From Comamonas sp. BIGb0152 (GTDB lineage Bacteria > Pseudomonadota > Gammaproteobacteria > Burkholderiales > Burkholderiaceae_C): a DNA stretch of 64,000 nucleotides. Of this stretch, positions 1 to 8,932 are shown piece after piece. The stretch is from assembly GCF_024809975.1 (NCBI RefSeq), contig NZ_JANUDY010000012.1, forward strand, positions 1-64,000, given 5' to 3'. How positions within the stretch are numbered: position 1 is the stretch's first letter; every line of letters starts with the position of its first letter. The translations under genes were made by a program, and so were the position numbers. The notes beneath the pieces are model-generated. The model had not been told where the DNA came from. It searched no databases and saw only the letters and a list, made by a program, of their open reading frames with translations.

Positions 1-79
1 GATTCCTCTGAGTTGCTGAAGCGTGGTAACTCCAGTTTCCCAGACCTGTCCGGTTGAACAACCTATTGAAACATCACAC

Positions 80-246
80 CTAGGGATCCTCTGCATAACC
101 CTCGCCAAGCGGGATGGATGCGGATCGGGATGAGCCGCAAGGCGTCTTTTGCAGTCAATAGCAGGCTATTGACAAGAAAGACAACGTAGCGGATCGCCCG
201 AGCCCGCGTTCAGACCACGGCAGGGAGTTTTGCAGAGGGTCCCTAG
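80..246. mobile_element. MITE-like element with terminal inverted repeats
   Basis: The ends are near-perfect 20-bp inverted repeats: CTAGGGATCCTCTGCATAAC at 80-99 and, on the other strand, CTAGGGACCCTCTGCAAAAC at 227-246 (two differences). In the middle is a perfect 9-bp hairpin, GTCAATAGC/GCTATTGAC (154-162 and 165-173), flanked by further pairing GTCTTT/AAAGAC, so the whole 167 bp can fold into a long hairpin. No coding frame fits. This is the structure of a non-autonomous miniature element. No convincing target-site duplication is visible beside it, and the parent transposon is not in the window. Confidence 0.65.
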
Positions 247-251
247 AGGCG

Positions 252-749
252 CTAACAGCGGTTATTCCACTGGCAGGCCGGCACCGGTTGGCCGTCAGCG
301 CCGCGCCACTGCAGCGGGCTGTCATGCTCGCCAGACGGGTTGGGCGGGTTGGCCACGCCGGGCACCACCACCCCGGGCTGCGCGGATGGTGCAGCCGGTG
401 CTGGCGCAGCCGGGTCATACAGCACTGTGCCGGTGCCCATGCCCACCCCCACCTGGGCGCCGCCCACCGAAGTGCCCACACCGACACCCGCATTGCCGCT
501 GACCTGGCCGCGCTGGTTGACGCCCACACCCACACCGACGGGGCCGACGCCCGTGCCCACACCGGCGCTGACGCCGCCACTGCCCACACCCACCCCGACC
601 GAGAACGGCCCGACCGGTACGCCCACCCCCACATAGGGTGAGCAAGCCGACAACGCGGCAACCGACAAAGCCGCCATGGCCGCCATAGCTGCCGCGCGGC
701 AACGCGCCTGGATGGCGGAAGAAAGAAGGGGTAGAGGCATTCGGGTCAT
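252..749 (-). CDS. GV-repeat lipoprotein, unknown function
   Basis: The predicted protein has 165 residues from the ATG at 749; an upstream in-frame start at 899 would add an unlikely 50-residue tail. The N-terminus is a lipoprotein signal: basic n-region, hydrophobic stretch, lipobox LSAC. The mature part is dominated by alternating Gly-Val dipeptides (YVGVGVPVGP, GVGVGVN and similar) over about 70 residues, then a Pro/Ala-rich segment and a C-terminal tail with two Cys (PVPACQWNNRC). The GV pattern suggests an extended beta or glycine-zipper surface, but no function is recognised. It lies beside the MITE-like element and is divergent from the MFS gene. There is no strong ribosome-binding site before 749 or the next ATG at 740, so the start is uncertain. 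Confidence 0.6.
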   Translation of the reverse strand: MTRMPLPLLSSAIQARCRAAAMAAMAALSVAALSACSPYVGVGVPVGPFSVGVGVGSGGVSAGVGTGVGPVGVGVGVNQRGQVSGNAGVGVGTSVGGAQVGVGMGTGTVLYDPAAPAPAAPSAQPGVVVPGVANPPNPSGEHDSPLQWRGADGQPVPACQWNNRC

Positions 750-996
750 CGCTATTTTTAACAGCGATTGCCCCAGCAACCCCAGTTGCAAGGGCATTGC
801 AGGCGCGGAGCTCGGCGATGTCCGACGGCCAGCCATGGGCACCGGGCCAGGGCGGCGACATACCAGACCCCCACTGCCTACAATCCCCAGCACCGCCATC
901 CGCCTCTATCGGCCCCTATCCGCCGCTCCCCCGCTGCCCACTGCTAACCGCCGCTGGCCTGCTGCAGCCGCTGCAGCCCCGATTCAAGTTCCGATC

Positions 997-2202
997 ATGA
1001 AATACCAATGGCCTCCCTACCTCTGGGTGTGCTTCTCGATGTGCGTCGGCGTCATGGGCACGGCGCTGGCCAGCCCGCTTTATCCGCTCTACCAGGCCCA
1101 GTGGCAGCTGCCGCCCAGCGCCATCACCCAGGTGTTTGTGCTCTACATGGCTGCGGCACTCACCAGCCTGATGCTGCTGGGCGCGATCACGACGCGCTAT
1201 GGTTTTTTCCAGGTGCTGCGCGCCGGGCTGATGCTGATGACCGCTGGCGTGCTGCTCTCGGCACTGGCCTGGAACATGCAGGTCTTTGGCCTGAGCCGCA
1301 TCCTCATTGGCCTGGCCTCGGGGATGATCACCACCTCGGCCTCGCTGGGGCTCACCCAGCTCAACACCAGCGGTGACACCCAGCGCGCCGCCGCCACCAC
1401 CAGTTTGACGATTGCCTTTGGCTTTGGCCTGGGGCCCATCGTCGGCGGCCTGGTGGCGCAATGGGCGCCGTTTCCGCTGCGCAGCGCCTATGTGCCCTCG
1501 CTGCTGCTGAGCGCCTTGGCCATTTATTCGCTGTTCCAGGTGCAGTTGCCGGCCCATTTGCAGCCAGCACCGTCCACCACAAGTTTCCACCTGCGCCAGC
1601 TGATGCCGCGCCTCACCTTTCCCGAGCGCGCCGCGCTGCGCCGCTACGGCCTGGCCTCCATGGGTGCATTCTGCGGTTTTGGCATGTTCAGCCTGTTTGC
1701 CTCGCTGGCGCCCAGCTTTATGCAAAGCATGCTGCCCTGGCATGGGCCGGCCATCAGCGGGCCGTCAATCGGATTGATTCTGCTGCTGTCGGCCGCCTCG
1801 CAGTTTGTGGCCAAGGGCTTTGCCACCCGCAAGGTGCTGATCACCGGCTATGCGGCGCTGGCGCTGTGCAATCTGCTGCTGATTGCCAATGTATTTGCCA
1901 GCTCGGCACTGCTGTTTTTGCTCTGCGTGATGACTGCCGCGCTGGGCCATGGCCTGTGCAACCTGGGCGGTATCTCGGTGGTCAACCGGGTGGCGCGGGC
2001 CGACAACCGCGCCGGACTGCTGGCCACCTACCTGGTGATTGGCTATGTGGGCACCATCCTGCCCATCCTGGGCGTCGGCTGGCTGTCCGACCATGCAGGG
2101 CTGTCGCGCGCGCTGCTGGCCTTTTGCGCCGTGTTTGCGCTGCTGGCAGCGGCGCTGGCGCTGGCCACCTGGCGCACGCCAGCGCCGGCCCCCCAAAACT
2201 AA
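997..2202 (+). CDS. MFS transporter, drug/sugar exporter type
   Basis: The 401-residue protein has about 12 hydrophobic segments and the normal length of a major facilitator superfamily permease. It begins MKYQWPPYLWVCF; the frame is open upstream to 676, but that part is Pro/Ala/Arg-rich and not membrane-like, so the ATG at 997 is chosen. Small-residue-rich helices (GLASGMITTSASLGLTQL, GFGLGPIVGGLVAQ) resemble the antiporter-type motif C region of 12-TM exporters. It should sit in the inner membrane and export a small solute by proton antiport; the substrate cannot be told from sequence. It converges with the exosortase-associated gene, leaving only 13 bp between stop codons. Confidence 0.75.
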   Translation: MKYQWPPYLWVCFSMCVGVMGTALASPLYPLYQAQWQLPPSAITQVFVLYMAAALTSLMLLGAITTRYGFFQVLRAGLMLMTAGVLLSALAWNMQVFGLSRILIGLASGMITTSASLGLTQLNTSGDTQRAAATTSLTIAFGFGLGPIVGGLVAQWAPFPLRSAYVPSLLLSALAIYSLFQVQLPAHLQPAPSTTSFHLRQLMPRLTFPERAALRRYGLASMGAFCGFGMFSLFASLAPSFMQSMLPWHGPAISGPSIGLILLLSAASQFVAKGFATRKVLITGYAALALCNLLLIANVFASSALLFLLCVMTAALGHGLCNLGGISVVNRVARADNRAGLLATYLVIGYVGTILPILGVGWLSDHAGLSRALLAFCAVFALLAAALALATWRTPAPAPQN

Positions 2203-2215
2203 AAGCCCCTGGGCC

Positions 2216-2944
2216 TTATTTGCGCGGCGGCAAGGTGATGCTGATCTCGTGCGAAATCTCGGGCCCGCTCTCGGCCGGGCGAATCACCTGCTCAGGCGGA
2301 GGTGGTGGAGGTGGCCGCAGCACCGCAGGGCGCGGCGCCAGCTTGGGCTGGATGTTTTTCTTCCAGGCCTCGACCAGCACCTCGTTGACAAACTGGCGGT
2401 CCAGCCACAGCCACAGCAAAAACGGCACCAGGGTCGGCAGCACCAGGCTGCCCAGCTGGTAGCCATAGGCCAGCATGTCCAGCTGGGTCTGCGATATTTT
2501 GAGCAGGCGCAGGTCGAGGTTGGTGGCCAGCACCATCTGCATCAGCAGGCTGGTGGAGATGCTAAAGGCCTGGAACGGCAGCAAGATCACATAGCCCAGC
2601 ACCGCACGCCAAATGCGGCCCTTGCGCCAGGCCGCCAGCAGCAGCGCCAAAAAGATCGGGAAGCCGTAGGCATAGCGGCCGGGGTCACCGTCCACCGAAA
2701 TCTCGGCCCAGCGGCCACCGGTGTTGGCATTGGCCACGCCCACCGAGGTATCGACCTCGATCTTGCCCGGTGCAATATGCACTTGCTTGACCCAGCCAGC
2801 CGCCAGATCCAGCATGCCCTCCTTGGAGAGTACCGCCACGGGGTAGCTCATCCAGGGTGACAGCTGCACCCACAAGGTGGTCAGCACGATGATGCCGGCA
2901 AAGGCCAGCAGCGAAAATCGCTGTATCGGGGTTAAGCGCTTCAT
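2216..2944 (-). CDS. Exosortase H-associated membrane protein
   Basis: The 242-residue protein starts at the ATG at 2944, preceded by GAGGAAGAGGG. It has an N-terminal membrane helix (FSLLAFAGIIVLTTLWVQ), a periplasmic segment, two or three further helices (FPIFLALLLAAW, LGYVILLPFQAFSI, LPTLVPFLLWLWL) and a proline-rich cytoplasmic tail with eight consecutive prolines. I recognise the layout as the membrane protein that accompanies exosortase H in beta- and gamma-proteobacteria. It lies 94 bp downstream of the exosortase in the same orientation, so the two are probably co-transcribed. Its biochemical role is unknown; partnership in processing or export of IPTL-CTERM-type proteins is an inference from genome context. 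Confidence 0.75.
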   Translation of the reverse strand: MKRLTPIQRFSLLAFAGIIVLTTLWVQLSPWMSYPVAVLSKEGMLDLAAGWVKQVHIAPGKIEVDTSVGVANANTGGRWAEISVDGDPGRYAYGFPIFLALLLAAWRKGRIWRAVLGYVILLPFQAFSISTSLLMQMVLATNLDLRLLKISQTQLDMLAYGYQLGSLVLPTLVPFLLWLWLDRQFVNEVLVEAWKKNIQPKLAPRPAVLRPPPPPPPEQVIRPAESGPEISHEISITLPPRK

Positions 2945-3038
2945 CCCTCTTCCTCGGTCTCGGCCCTTGGGGGCCATGTGCTTCTTGTGGTGCCAACGGA
3001 AAAAAGCCAGCAGTGCTTGCACTGCTGGCCGGTTCAGA

Positions 3039-3590
3039 TCAGGCAGCGGCCAGTGTTGGGCCCGCCCCTGAGCCGGAAGGTGGTAGATCGTCCGAGCCAT
3101 CCTCGGCCCGCTTGGCCCGCTGGCCGGCACGCACCCAGACCAGCCAGACCACCAGCACGTCCAGCATGATCAGCGCCTGCCACAGGTACTCGTGGGCAAA
3201 GTTGAAAGCCGTCATGTTCCACTGGCCCAGGTAGAACAGGCTGATCACGCGCACGATATTGACTGCTTGCACCGCCATAAAGCCCAGCACCAGGCCAATG
3301 AGTTTGTGGCGCCAGCTCGACGGGAAAGCCATGATGGCCGCAAACAGCACAATGCAGGCCTCGATGCCATTGCAGCCGGCCTCGATGGAGACGCCAAAAT
3401 TGGTGGCATGGTTCCACAGCACCTTGCCTTCGGCCACGGCCGATTTGTCGAACCAGGTCACCAAAAAGGCACAGATCTTGGCGAGCAGCGCCGTCCAGGG
3501 CTCCACCAGGTGCTTTTGCACCCAGCTCAGCATATTGAGCCCGAACAAAGTGAGCTGGAGCCCCAGAAATACAAAAAAGAAGCGAACCAT
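3039..3590 (-). CDS. xrtH: Exosortase H, transpeptidase-like protein-sorting enzyme
   Basis: The 183-residue integral membrane protein is the size of the short exosortase H class. It shows the catalytic triad of the exosortase/archaeosortase family: Cys in EAGCNGIEA (about residue 72), Arg in VNIVRVISLFYL (about 113) and His in NFAHEYLWQ (about 132), each at a membrane boundary. The start MVRFFFVFLG at 3590 is favoured over 3629 because it opens directly on a membrane helix. Exosortases recognise a C-terminal tripartite signal (short motif, hydrophobic helix, basic tail) on exported proteins. The next gene upstream, separated by a terminator, carries such a signal and is the likely substrate. 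Confidence 0.85.
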   Translation of the reverse strand: MVRFFFVFLGLQLTLFGLNMLSWVQKHLVEPWTALLAKICAFLVTWFDKSAVAEGKVLWNHATNFGVSIEAGCNGIEACIVLFAAIMAFPSSWRHKLIGLVLGFMAVQAVNIVRVISLFYLGQWNMTAFNFAHEYLWQALIMLDVLVVWLVWVRAGQRAKRAEDGSDDLPPSGSGAGPTLAAA

Positions 3591-3704
3591 GGTGCCTGCC
3601 TGCAGTCGTCGAAGTGGACGTAGGAGCAAATATAGCCGTTAAAGTTCTCACCGGGTGTAAATGCCTCTGTCAACAACTGGTGATCATGCGGCCAATACGC
3701 ACGT

Positions 3705-3733
3705 AAAAAAGCCGCGCAAGCTGTGCGCGGCTT
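3705..3733 (-). terminator. Intrinsic terminator of the DUF11 protein gene
   Basis: A 9-bp perfect stem (AAGCCGCGC at 3709-3717 with GCGCGGCTT at 3725-3733) is followed, on the minus strand, by a run of six T (3705-3710). It lies 25 bp past the stop of the DUF11 gene and upstream of xrtH, so substrate and exosortase are separate transcripts. Confidence 0.85.
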
Positions 3734-3757
3734 TGGTTTTAGCGCCTATGGAGCGGC

Positions 3758-6700
3758 TCAGTGGTTGTGGCGCCGGTTCAGACGAAGGGCGGCCAGGCCA
3801 GCCAATGCCAGGGCCATCAGCACCAGTGCCCCGTCCGCCATGGCAGGAACGGGCACGGGCACGGGTTGGCCACCCGGTGGTTTTTCCTCGCCACCCGTAT
3901 TCTTGCCGGGGATGGTCGTGGTGGCCGAGCTTTCGTTGTTGCTCGGGTCGTTGTCGCCGGGCAAGTCCACCACGGCGGTGTTGACCAGGCTGGCCGGGCC
4001 TTCCAGCGCAGCATCCACCGTGGTCTCGACCGTCAAAGCGACTGTTTCACCAACAGCCAGGGGCTCGAGCGCACAGCTGAGCGTGCGGCTGCCAGCCTCA
4101 AAGCTGCAGGCCGGCGAGGCTTGCACAAAGACCAGGCCTTCGGGCAGCACATCGGTAACGCTGGCATTGCGGCTTGGCGACGGCCCATGGTTCACTACCG
4201 TCAAGGTATAGGTCAGCGCATCGCCTGCAGCCGCCTGCGCCTTGTCTACCACCTTGTTCAGCGCCAGGTCTGACAGCGCCAAAGGCGTTTCGGTGCTGCT
4301 GTGGTTGTTGGTCTCGTCGGTGTCGCCAGGGCTGGTCAGGCTTGCGTCATTGACAACACGGGTCTGCCCCTGCGAGCGCGACAGCAGCTTGACGGAGAAG
4401 GAGAAGGCCAGCTCGTCGCCTGCATTGAGCGTGGCAATCTCGCAGCGCAAGGTACGCGATGCATCCTCATAGCCGCAGCCAGCCGGTGCAGCGCCTTCCA
4501 GCGCCAGGCCTTCGGGCAGCACATCGCTCAGCACCGCCTGGCCATTGGTCAAATCGCGGCGCGGGTTGGCCGCTGGGTCTTCCTCGTTCTTCACCGTCAA
4601 GGTGTAGCCAATCACATCGCCCACCTCTACGGCATCTGTCACCGATGAGGTCTTGGTCAGCGACAAGTCCACATAGCGCAGCTTTTCCAGGTCCTCGGGC
4701 GAGATTTGCGCCGGGTCATAGGTCGAGGTGCGGTCCGTGGTCTGGTTGTTCTTGCTGACATCCACCCCAGCCAACTCCTCCACATCCGCGCTGACCGCAG
4801 CACGGTGGTTGATGGTGCCGACGGCGCGGCCATCCAGCAGCGATGCGGGCTCCATCGTGAACTTGATCGCCACCGATTCGCCCGGAGCCAGCCAGGGGAA
4901 ATCACAGGCCAAGGTTCCTGCGAGTGCGCCAACGGCGGGCACAACACAGCTGTCTGGACCAATGCGGGCATCGCCATTGCTCACCTGCACGCTGTCGAGC
5001 GAGACAAAGCGGAAGTCGGCCGTCGAGCCTGGTGCCGGGAACTGGTCGATCATCTGCACACCGGTGGCATAGGACTGCGATGCCCCGCTGTTGGTGACCG
5101 TGATCGTGTACTGGGTTTTGCCGGTATCCAGCGGAATGCCGTCATTGGTGTGGCGCATGTTCACCAGCACATCAACCTGGGGCCGGTCCAGCGGCACCGT
5201 CTCACGGGCGCTGTTGTTGGTCTTGTCGGTCTCTGGCGTGACGGATGCCACCACCAGGCTGTTGTCCAGCTGGTCGGGGTAGTCCTTGGTGCGCGAGCGC
5301 AGCTGATACGTCACCGTGTTTTGCGCGTTTTCAGCCACCGCATCGGTCCACGTACAGGTCATCGTGCGATTGGCCTCGGTGATCTCCAGCCCCGCCGCAA
5401 ATGCGGCGCCACCGCTCAAGACACAGCTGCCGCCGGTGATGCTCGGGGCTTTGCCCACCCAAATGCTGGCCAACGGCAAGCTATCGGTCACGCTGACCCG
5501 GCGGGCCTGCGAGGGGCCGCTGTTCTTGGCCGTCAAGGTATAGGTGATCGCCTGGCCAGCGGCAGCGCTCTCGGGCGCGGCCTGCTTGCTGACCGTCAGG
5601 TCGGTCAGCGCTTCCAGCTCCACCGAGGCCTGATCGCTGTTGTTGTCAGGGTTGAACTCTGCCGTGTCGGGCGAGCTAACGGTGGCCAGATTCACGATGG
5701 TATTGGTCTGCGTGTCGTTGTCCTTGGGGTCGACATACTGCCGCGCCTTGATGACGATCACATACTCCACCGCCGGGTTTGCGGGCAGATTGCGGAAGTT
5801 GCAGGTCACCGTGGCAGACTTTTGGTTGTTATTGCCCGAGATGAGGCAAGGGTCCGACTCCGCACCGTTGGCTGCCGGCATCGTTACCTCGGCCGTCAGA
5901 TAGCGGTCATTGGCATAGGCACCCACGTTCAGCACGCCCGCGCTGTAAGTGGTCAACAGGTTGTTGATGGTGTCCGTCACCGTGACGGTCTTGGCCATTT
6001 GCAGGTCTTCATTGAGCGCATTGGCAGGCACATCGTTTTTAACGCGCAGGGTGTAGACCACCTCGGCACCCGAGGCCTTCGAACCACCAGGGATCGCTGC
6101 TGACTTGCGGATCGACAGATCGGCCTTGGTTTCCGAGATGTTGACTTTGTTGCTGTTCACGATCTGGTTCAGGGGCGCACCGTCACGTCCGTCCATACCC
6201 GCCAACGCAGCGCCGTTGGCGATGGATGCAAACTTGCCGTTTGCCGCATCGATATGGGCCACCACGTTGAGCACCAACTCCGAGGTGCTGCCAGCGGCAA
6301 GGCCATCTTTGAAAGTGCAGGTCAGCAGTTTTCCCAGCTCAGCGGCTGTCGTGCTTTCTGGGCTGCAGACCCAGGGCGAGCCGGCAGCAACTCCCCGAAA
6401 CTGCAGCTGGGGGTCGAGCTGGTCGGTCACCGTCATGGTCTGGCCTGGCAGCACGGCCAGCGGGCCATTGTTCTTGATCCGGATGGCGTACTGGTACTCC
6501 TGGCCGGAGGCGATCACCGAGGCCGAGGTGCTTTTGCTGACCGCCAGGTCTACCTTGTTGCTGACCAACACGCTCGCCTGCGCCTGGTTGTTGGCGCCCA
6601 CATTGGCGGGCGATTCGTTGCTCGCAGACACGGTTGCCGAGTTGTTGATCACGCTCTCTGCTGCCACCGAGGACACATCCACCGACGCCTTGACCGTGAT

Positions 6701-8011
6701 CTGCGGCAGGTTCGTTGTAAACGTTCCGCTGAACTGGCAGCGGATGACTTGCGCGTTGTGGCGGCAATCCCACCCCGTTCCACTCGCGGACTCAAAGCTG
6801 ACACCGACAGGCAGCGTATCGGTCACGACAAGGTCCTGCGGCTGCAGCTCGCCCGCCACCCGCTTGGCGCTGAGCGTATAGGTCACCGGCACTGCGCCAG
6901 CGGCTTGCTTGTCAATCACCGTGGGACTGACCGCCTTGGTCAGGGCCATGTCCAGGTTCACATTGGGCTGCACCTGAATGCGAACATCATCGGTATTGTT
7001 GTCGGGGTCGGCATCCAAAAACAGCTGTCCGGTCGCTGTTTCGCCGGAGACGGCCACCACGCTCGCGACCTGGCCATTGCTGGTCTTAATCAGCAAGGGA
7101 ACGCTGAGCGCAGGCAGATCGCTGTTGCGTGGCACAGACTGGCCTGCGGGTACGGTATAGCTGCAGTTCCACACCGGCACGGGCTGGCCGGCGCTGGTAT
7201 CTTGCGCCTTGGCACACACCCAGCCATCGCCCGTAGGACTGCCCTGGAACTCGGTTCCCTCGGGCTGCGGAAAGCGCACATGGGCTTTTTCGCCGGTCTT
7301 CAACGCAAAGGCATAGGGCGAATCGGCATTGCGCACCTGGAGCTGGTAGTCGACCTTGTCGCCCTGGATGTGGGTCGAGCCATCACCCGGGGCAAGAATA
7401 TGCACAGACAAATCAGCGCGTTCATACGTGGTGATGGTGCGCTCGATACGGCTGTGGTTGGGGGACTCGTCGTTTGCATCCGGGTCCAGGTTGTCCGGGC
7501 TGGAGGCCGAGGCCTCGGCGGTCCAATCGGTGCCTGCGCTGGGGAGCTTGACGCGGAAATCGACTTCTACAAAATCCGTCGCCGTGACCCGTGGAAGGCT
7601 GCAGGTCAACGGGGCGTTCGCCGCGATGGTATCGCCGGGCTTGGGCAGCGGCGCTGCGCAGCTGACACCGGGCGGTGCCACGATGCCTTCAAAAATGGCA
7701 CCCGCAGGCAGCAACTGCAGCAGCGACACATTCGTCACCTCTCCGCTGCTGCCGTTGAGCTTGACTTTGGCACGGTAGACAAAGTCCGCGCCGGCCGGGC
7801 CATCCACTGAACCCATCTCACCGACAGCGCCGGTCTGGGCCGCAAAGGCATCATGGTTCACAAAAATGTCGTATTGGGTCGACTGCGCACATGCAATCGC
7901 GGGAAGCAAGCCAGATACCAAGGCAAGGGCAACACGGCATCGCATCTTTGCGAGCAGTGCGGCTGGCCGATAAGGATTTAACACTTTCAATGTCCTGCAA
8001 AAAGAAGGCAA
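3758..8011 (-). CDS. Giant DUF11-repeat surface protein with exosortase-type sorting signal
   Basis: The 1417-residue exported protein has an N-terminal basic region and signal peptide ending ...LLPAIACA, then at least eight tandem beta-sandwich repeats of the DUF11/CARDB-like type. Their lead motifs are near residues 199 (ADLSVHI), 351 (VNLDMALTKA), 487 (VDLAVSK), 630 (ADLSIRK), 803 (TDLTVSK), 946 (VDVLVNM), 1114 (VDLSLTK) and 1247 (SDLALNK), and many contain YTLTVKN and VTDxLP. The C-terminus has a Pro/Gly linker, VPAMADGA, a hydrophobic helix and the basic tail RLNRR, the layout of an IPTL-CTERM signal. The start is a TTG at 8011 with GGGGAGGG six bases upstream. It is likely anchored to or released at the outer surface by XrtH; adhesion or matrix roles are inference. 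Confidence 0.88.
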   Translation of the reverse strand: MPSFCRTLKVLNPYRPAALLAKMRCRVALALVSGLLPAIACAQSTQYDIFVNHDAFAAQTGAVGEMGSVDGPAGADFVYRAKVKLNGSSGEVTNVSLLQLLPAGAIFEGIVAPPGVSCAAPLPKPGDTIAANAPLTCSLPRVTATDFVEVDFRVKLPSAGTDWTAEASASSPDNLDPDANDESPNHSRIERTITTYERADLSVHILAPGDGSTHIQGDKVDYQLQVRNADSPYAFALKTGEKAHVRFPQPEGTEFQGSPTGDGWVCAKAQDTSAGQPVPVWNCSYTVPAGQSVPRNSDLPALSVPLLIKTSNGQVASVVAVSGETATGQLFLDADPDNNTDDVRIQVQPNVNLDMALTKAVSPTVIDKQAAGAVPVTYTLSAKRVAGELQPQDLVVTDTLPVGVSFESASGTGWDCRHNAQVIRCQFSGTFTTNLPQITVKASVDVSSVAAESVINNSATVSASNESPANVGANNQAQASVLVSNKVDLAVSKSTSASVIASGQEYQYAIRIKNNGPLAVLPGQTMTVTDQLDPQLQFRGVAAGSPWVCSPESTTAAELGKLLTCTFKDGLAAGSTSELVLNVVAHIDAANGKFASIANGAALAGMDGRDGAPLNQIVNSNKVNISETKADLSIRKSAAIPGGSKASGAEVVYTLRVKNDVPANALNEDLQMAKTVTVTDTINNLLTTYSAGVLNVGAYANDRYLTAEVTMPAANGAESDPCLISGNNNQKSATVTCNFRNLPANPAVEYVIVIKARQYVDPKDNDTQTNTIVNLATVSSPDTAEFNPDNNSDQASVELEALTDLTVSKQAAPESAAAGQAITYTLTAKNSGPSQARRVSVTDSLPLASIWVGKAPSITGGSCVLSGGAAFAAGLEITEANRTMTCTWTDAVAENAQNTVTYQLRSRTKDYPDQLDNSLVVASVTPETDKTNNSARETVPLDRPQVDVLVNMRHTNDGIPLDTGKTQYTITVTNSGASQSYATGVQMIDQFPAPGSTADFRFVSLDSVQVSNGDARIGPDSCVVPAVGALAGTLACDFPWLAPGESVAIKFTMEPASLLDGRAVGTINHRAAVSADVEELAGVDVSKNNQTTDRTSTYDPAQISPEDLEKLRYVDLSLTKTSSVTDAVEVGDVIGYTLTVKNEEDPAANPRRDLTNGQAVLSDVLPEGLALEGAAPAGCGYEDASRTLRCEIATLNAGDELAFSFSVKLLSRSQGQTRVVNDASLTSPGDTDETNNHSSTETPLALSDLALNKVVDKAQAAAGDALTYTLTVVNHGPSPSRNASVTDVLPEGLVFVQASPACSFEAGSRTLSCALEPLAVGETVALTVETTVDAALEGPASLVNTAVVDLPGDNDPSNNESSATTTIPGKNTGGEEKPPGGQPVPVPVPAMADGALVLMALALAGLAALRLNRRHNH

Positions 8012-8071
8012 AGCTTCGCCCTCCCCGAAAAAAACAGGGATAACAGCTTGCGTATTGAGTGGCTGAAAGGA

Positions 8072-8145
8072 CTACCGATTAAAGGGCGATGATTTTCCCG
8101 GCCATGGCCTGGACATCCCAACGGTAGAAACTGGTCTTCAAGACC
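8072..8145 (-). promoter_or_regulatory. Candidate structured leader RNA of the DUF11 gene
   Basis: Read on the minus strand, the leader has a hairpin (GGTCT, three-base loop, AGACC; 8133-8145). Next comes a long-range stem CTACCG/CGGTAG (8122-8127 with 8072-8077) enclosing a second pairing, GGGATG with CATCGCCC, around a GGCCATGGCC palindrome. It ends about 60 bases before the TTG start. No known riboswitch consensus was recognised. The pairing is visible, but a regulatory role is inference. Confidence 0.35.
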
Positions 8146-8872
8146 TCTTGATGCGTCAAACAACAAGGGGGCCGAATTTAGCATCGACACTGATCGTATA
8201 TACCCAATAAACTTTCAATAAAATTATTAGATATAAAGAAATGATATACACAAACAATGGATAGAACCCCATAGTATTTGCATACCCTGAAAATACACGC
8301 AACCCAGCGCTACCGCTTTTACAGCGGGAGACCAAGCGGCACAAGGAGGCCGGGCTCAGAAAAAAGACGGGCGCCCTCAGGCCGCTTGTAAGAAAGCTGC
8401 GCAGGCAATCGTCTGCCCCGAGATCAATTCAATATGTTGATTTATTTATCAAAAAAATTAATTGAGAGGGGCATCATCACGGCCTGTTGACCCCAAAGGA
8501 AGGCATGGCGGGCATGCAATCTGCGTCTTTTTAGGGCGCCAAGGCCTAGGCCAACGCTGGCGTGCAAGCCCTCGAAAATCCTCAATCTTGGCAGGCCCAA
8601 GCAAGGAAAAAGCGATGCTTTGCGGCCGATCCTGACGTCTTTCTCGACCACCGTCCATGCAGAAGAACTATGCACCTGATATGTTAACAATTCTTAACAG
8701 CATTTTAATCGGGTATTTTCTCGGGATTTTCTTTCCCAAGTGAGCGCTTCCTCCACTGATTTATCAGCTCAGAATGCAGCCATTCAATACGGGGTTCATC
8801 ATGGTATTCACCCCGATCCCCATTGAATATCTTCGGATTTGTTTGGTATTAATACACCGGGGCATGGAGCAT
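8146..8872. other. Long AT-richer intergenic region between the DUF11 gene and htpG
   Basis: No convincing gene was found. The stretch 8180-8290 is much richer in A and T than its surroundings and includes GGTATATAC-type sequence on the minus strand, a likely place for the DUF11 gene promoter. An inverted repeat ATTCAAT/ATTGAAT (8782-8788 and 8822-8828) with inner CGGGG/CCCCG forms a possible hairpin. Short open frames here have no ribosome-binding site and no recognisable product. Confidence 0.4.
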
Positions 8873-8910
8873 AAAAAATCCCCGCCAGGTTGATTTAACC
8901 CGGCGGGGAT
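8873..8910 (-). terminator. Intrinsic terminator of htpG
   Basis: On the minus strand a stem ATCCCCGCC(G)GGTT / AACC(T)GGCGGGGAT with a short AT loop is followed by six T (8873-8878). It lies 23 bp past the htpG stop. Confidence 0.9.
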
Positions 8911-8932
8911 TTATGGCAAAGAATCGCTTGCT

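Noticed and set aside
1-57. Open frame from the window edge ending TGA at 57 (reads ...ELLKRGNSSFPDLSG)
   Set aside because: It could be the tail of a gene to the left, but 18 residues without a recognised motif are not enough to call one.
8072-8145. Cyclic di-GMP (GEMM) riboswitch
   Set aside because: The conserved core of that class is not found; only generic pairing is visible.
8442-8690. 82-residue minus-strand frame in the AT-richer gap
   Set aside because: No ribosome-binding site, no motif, and codon use unlike the neighbours.
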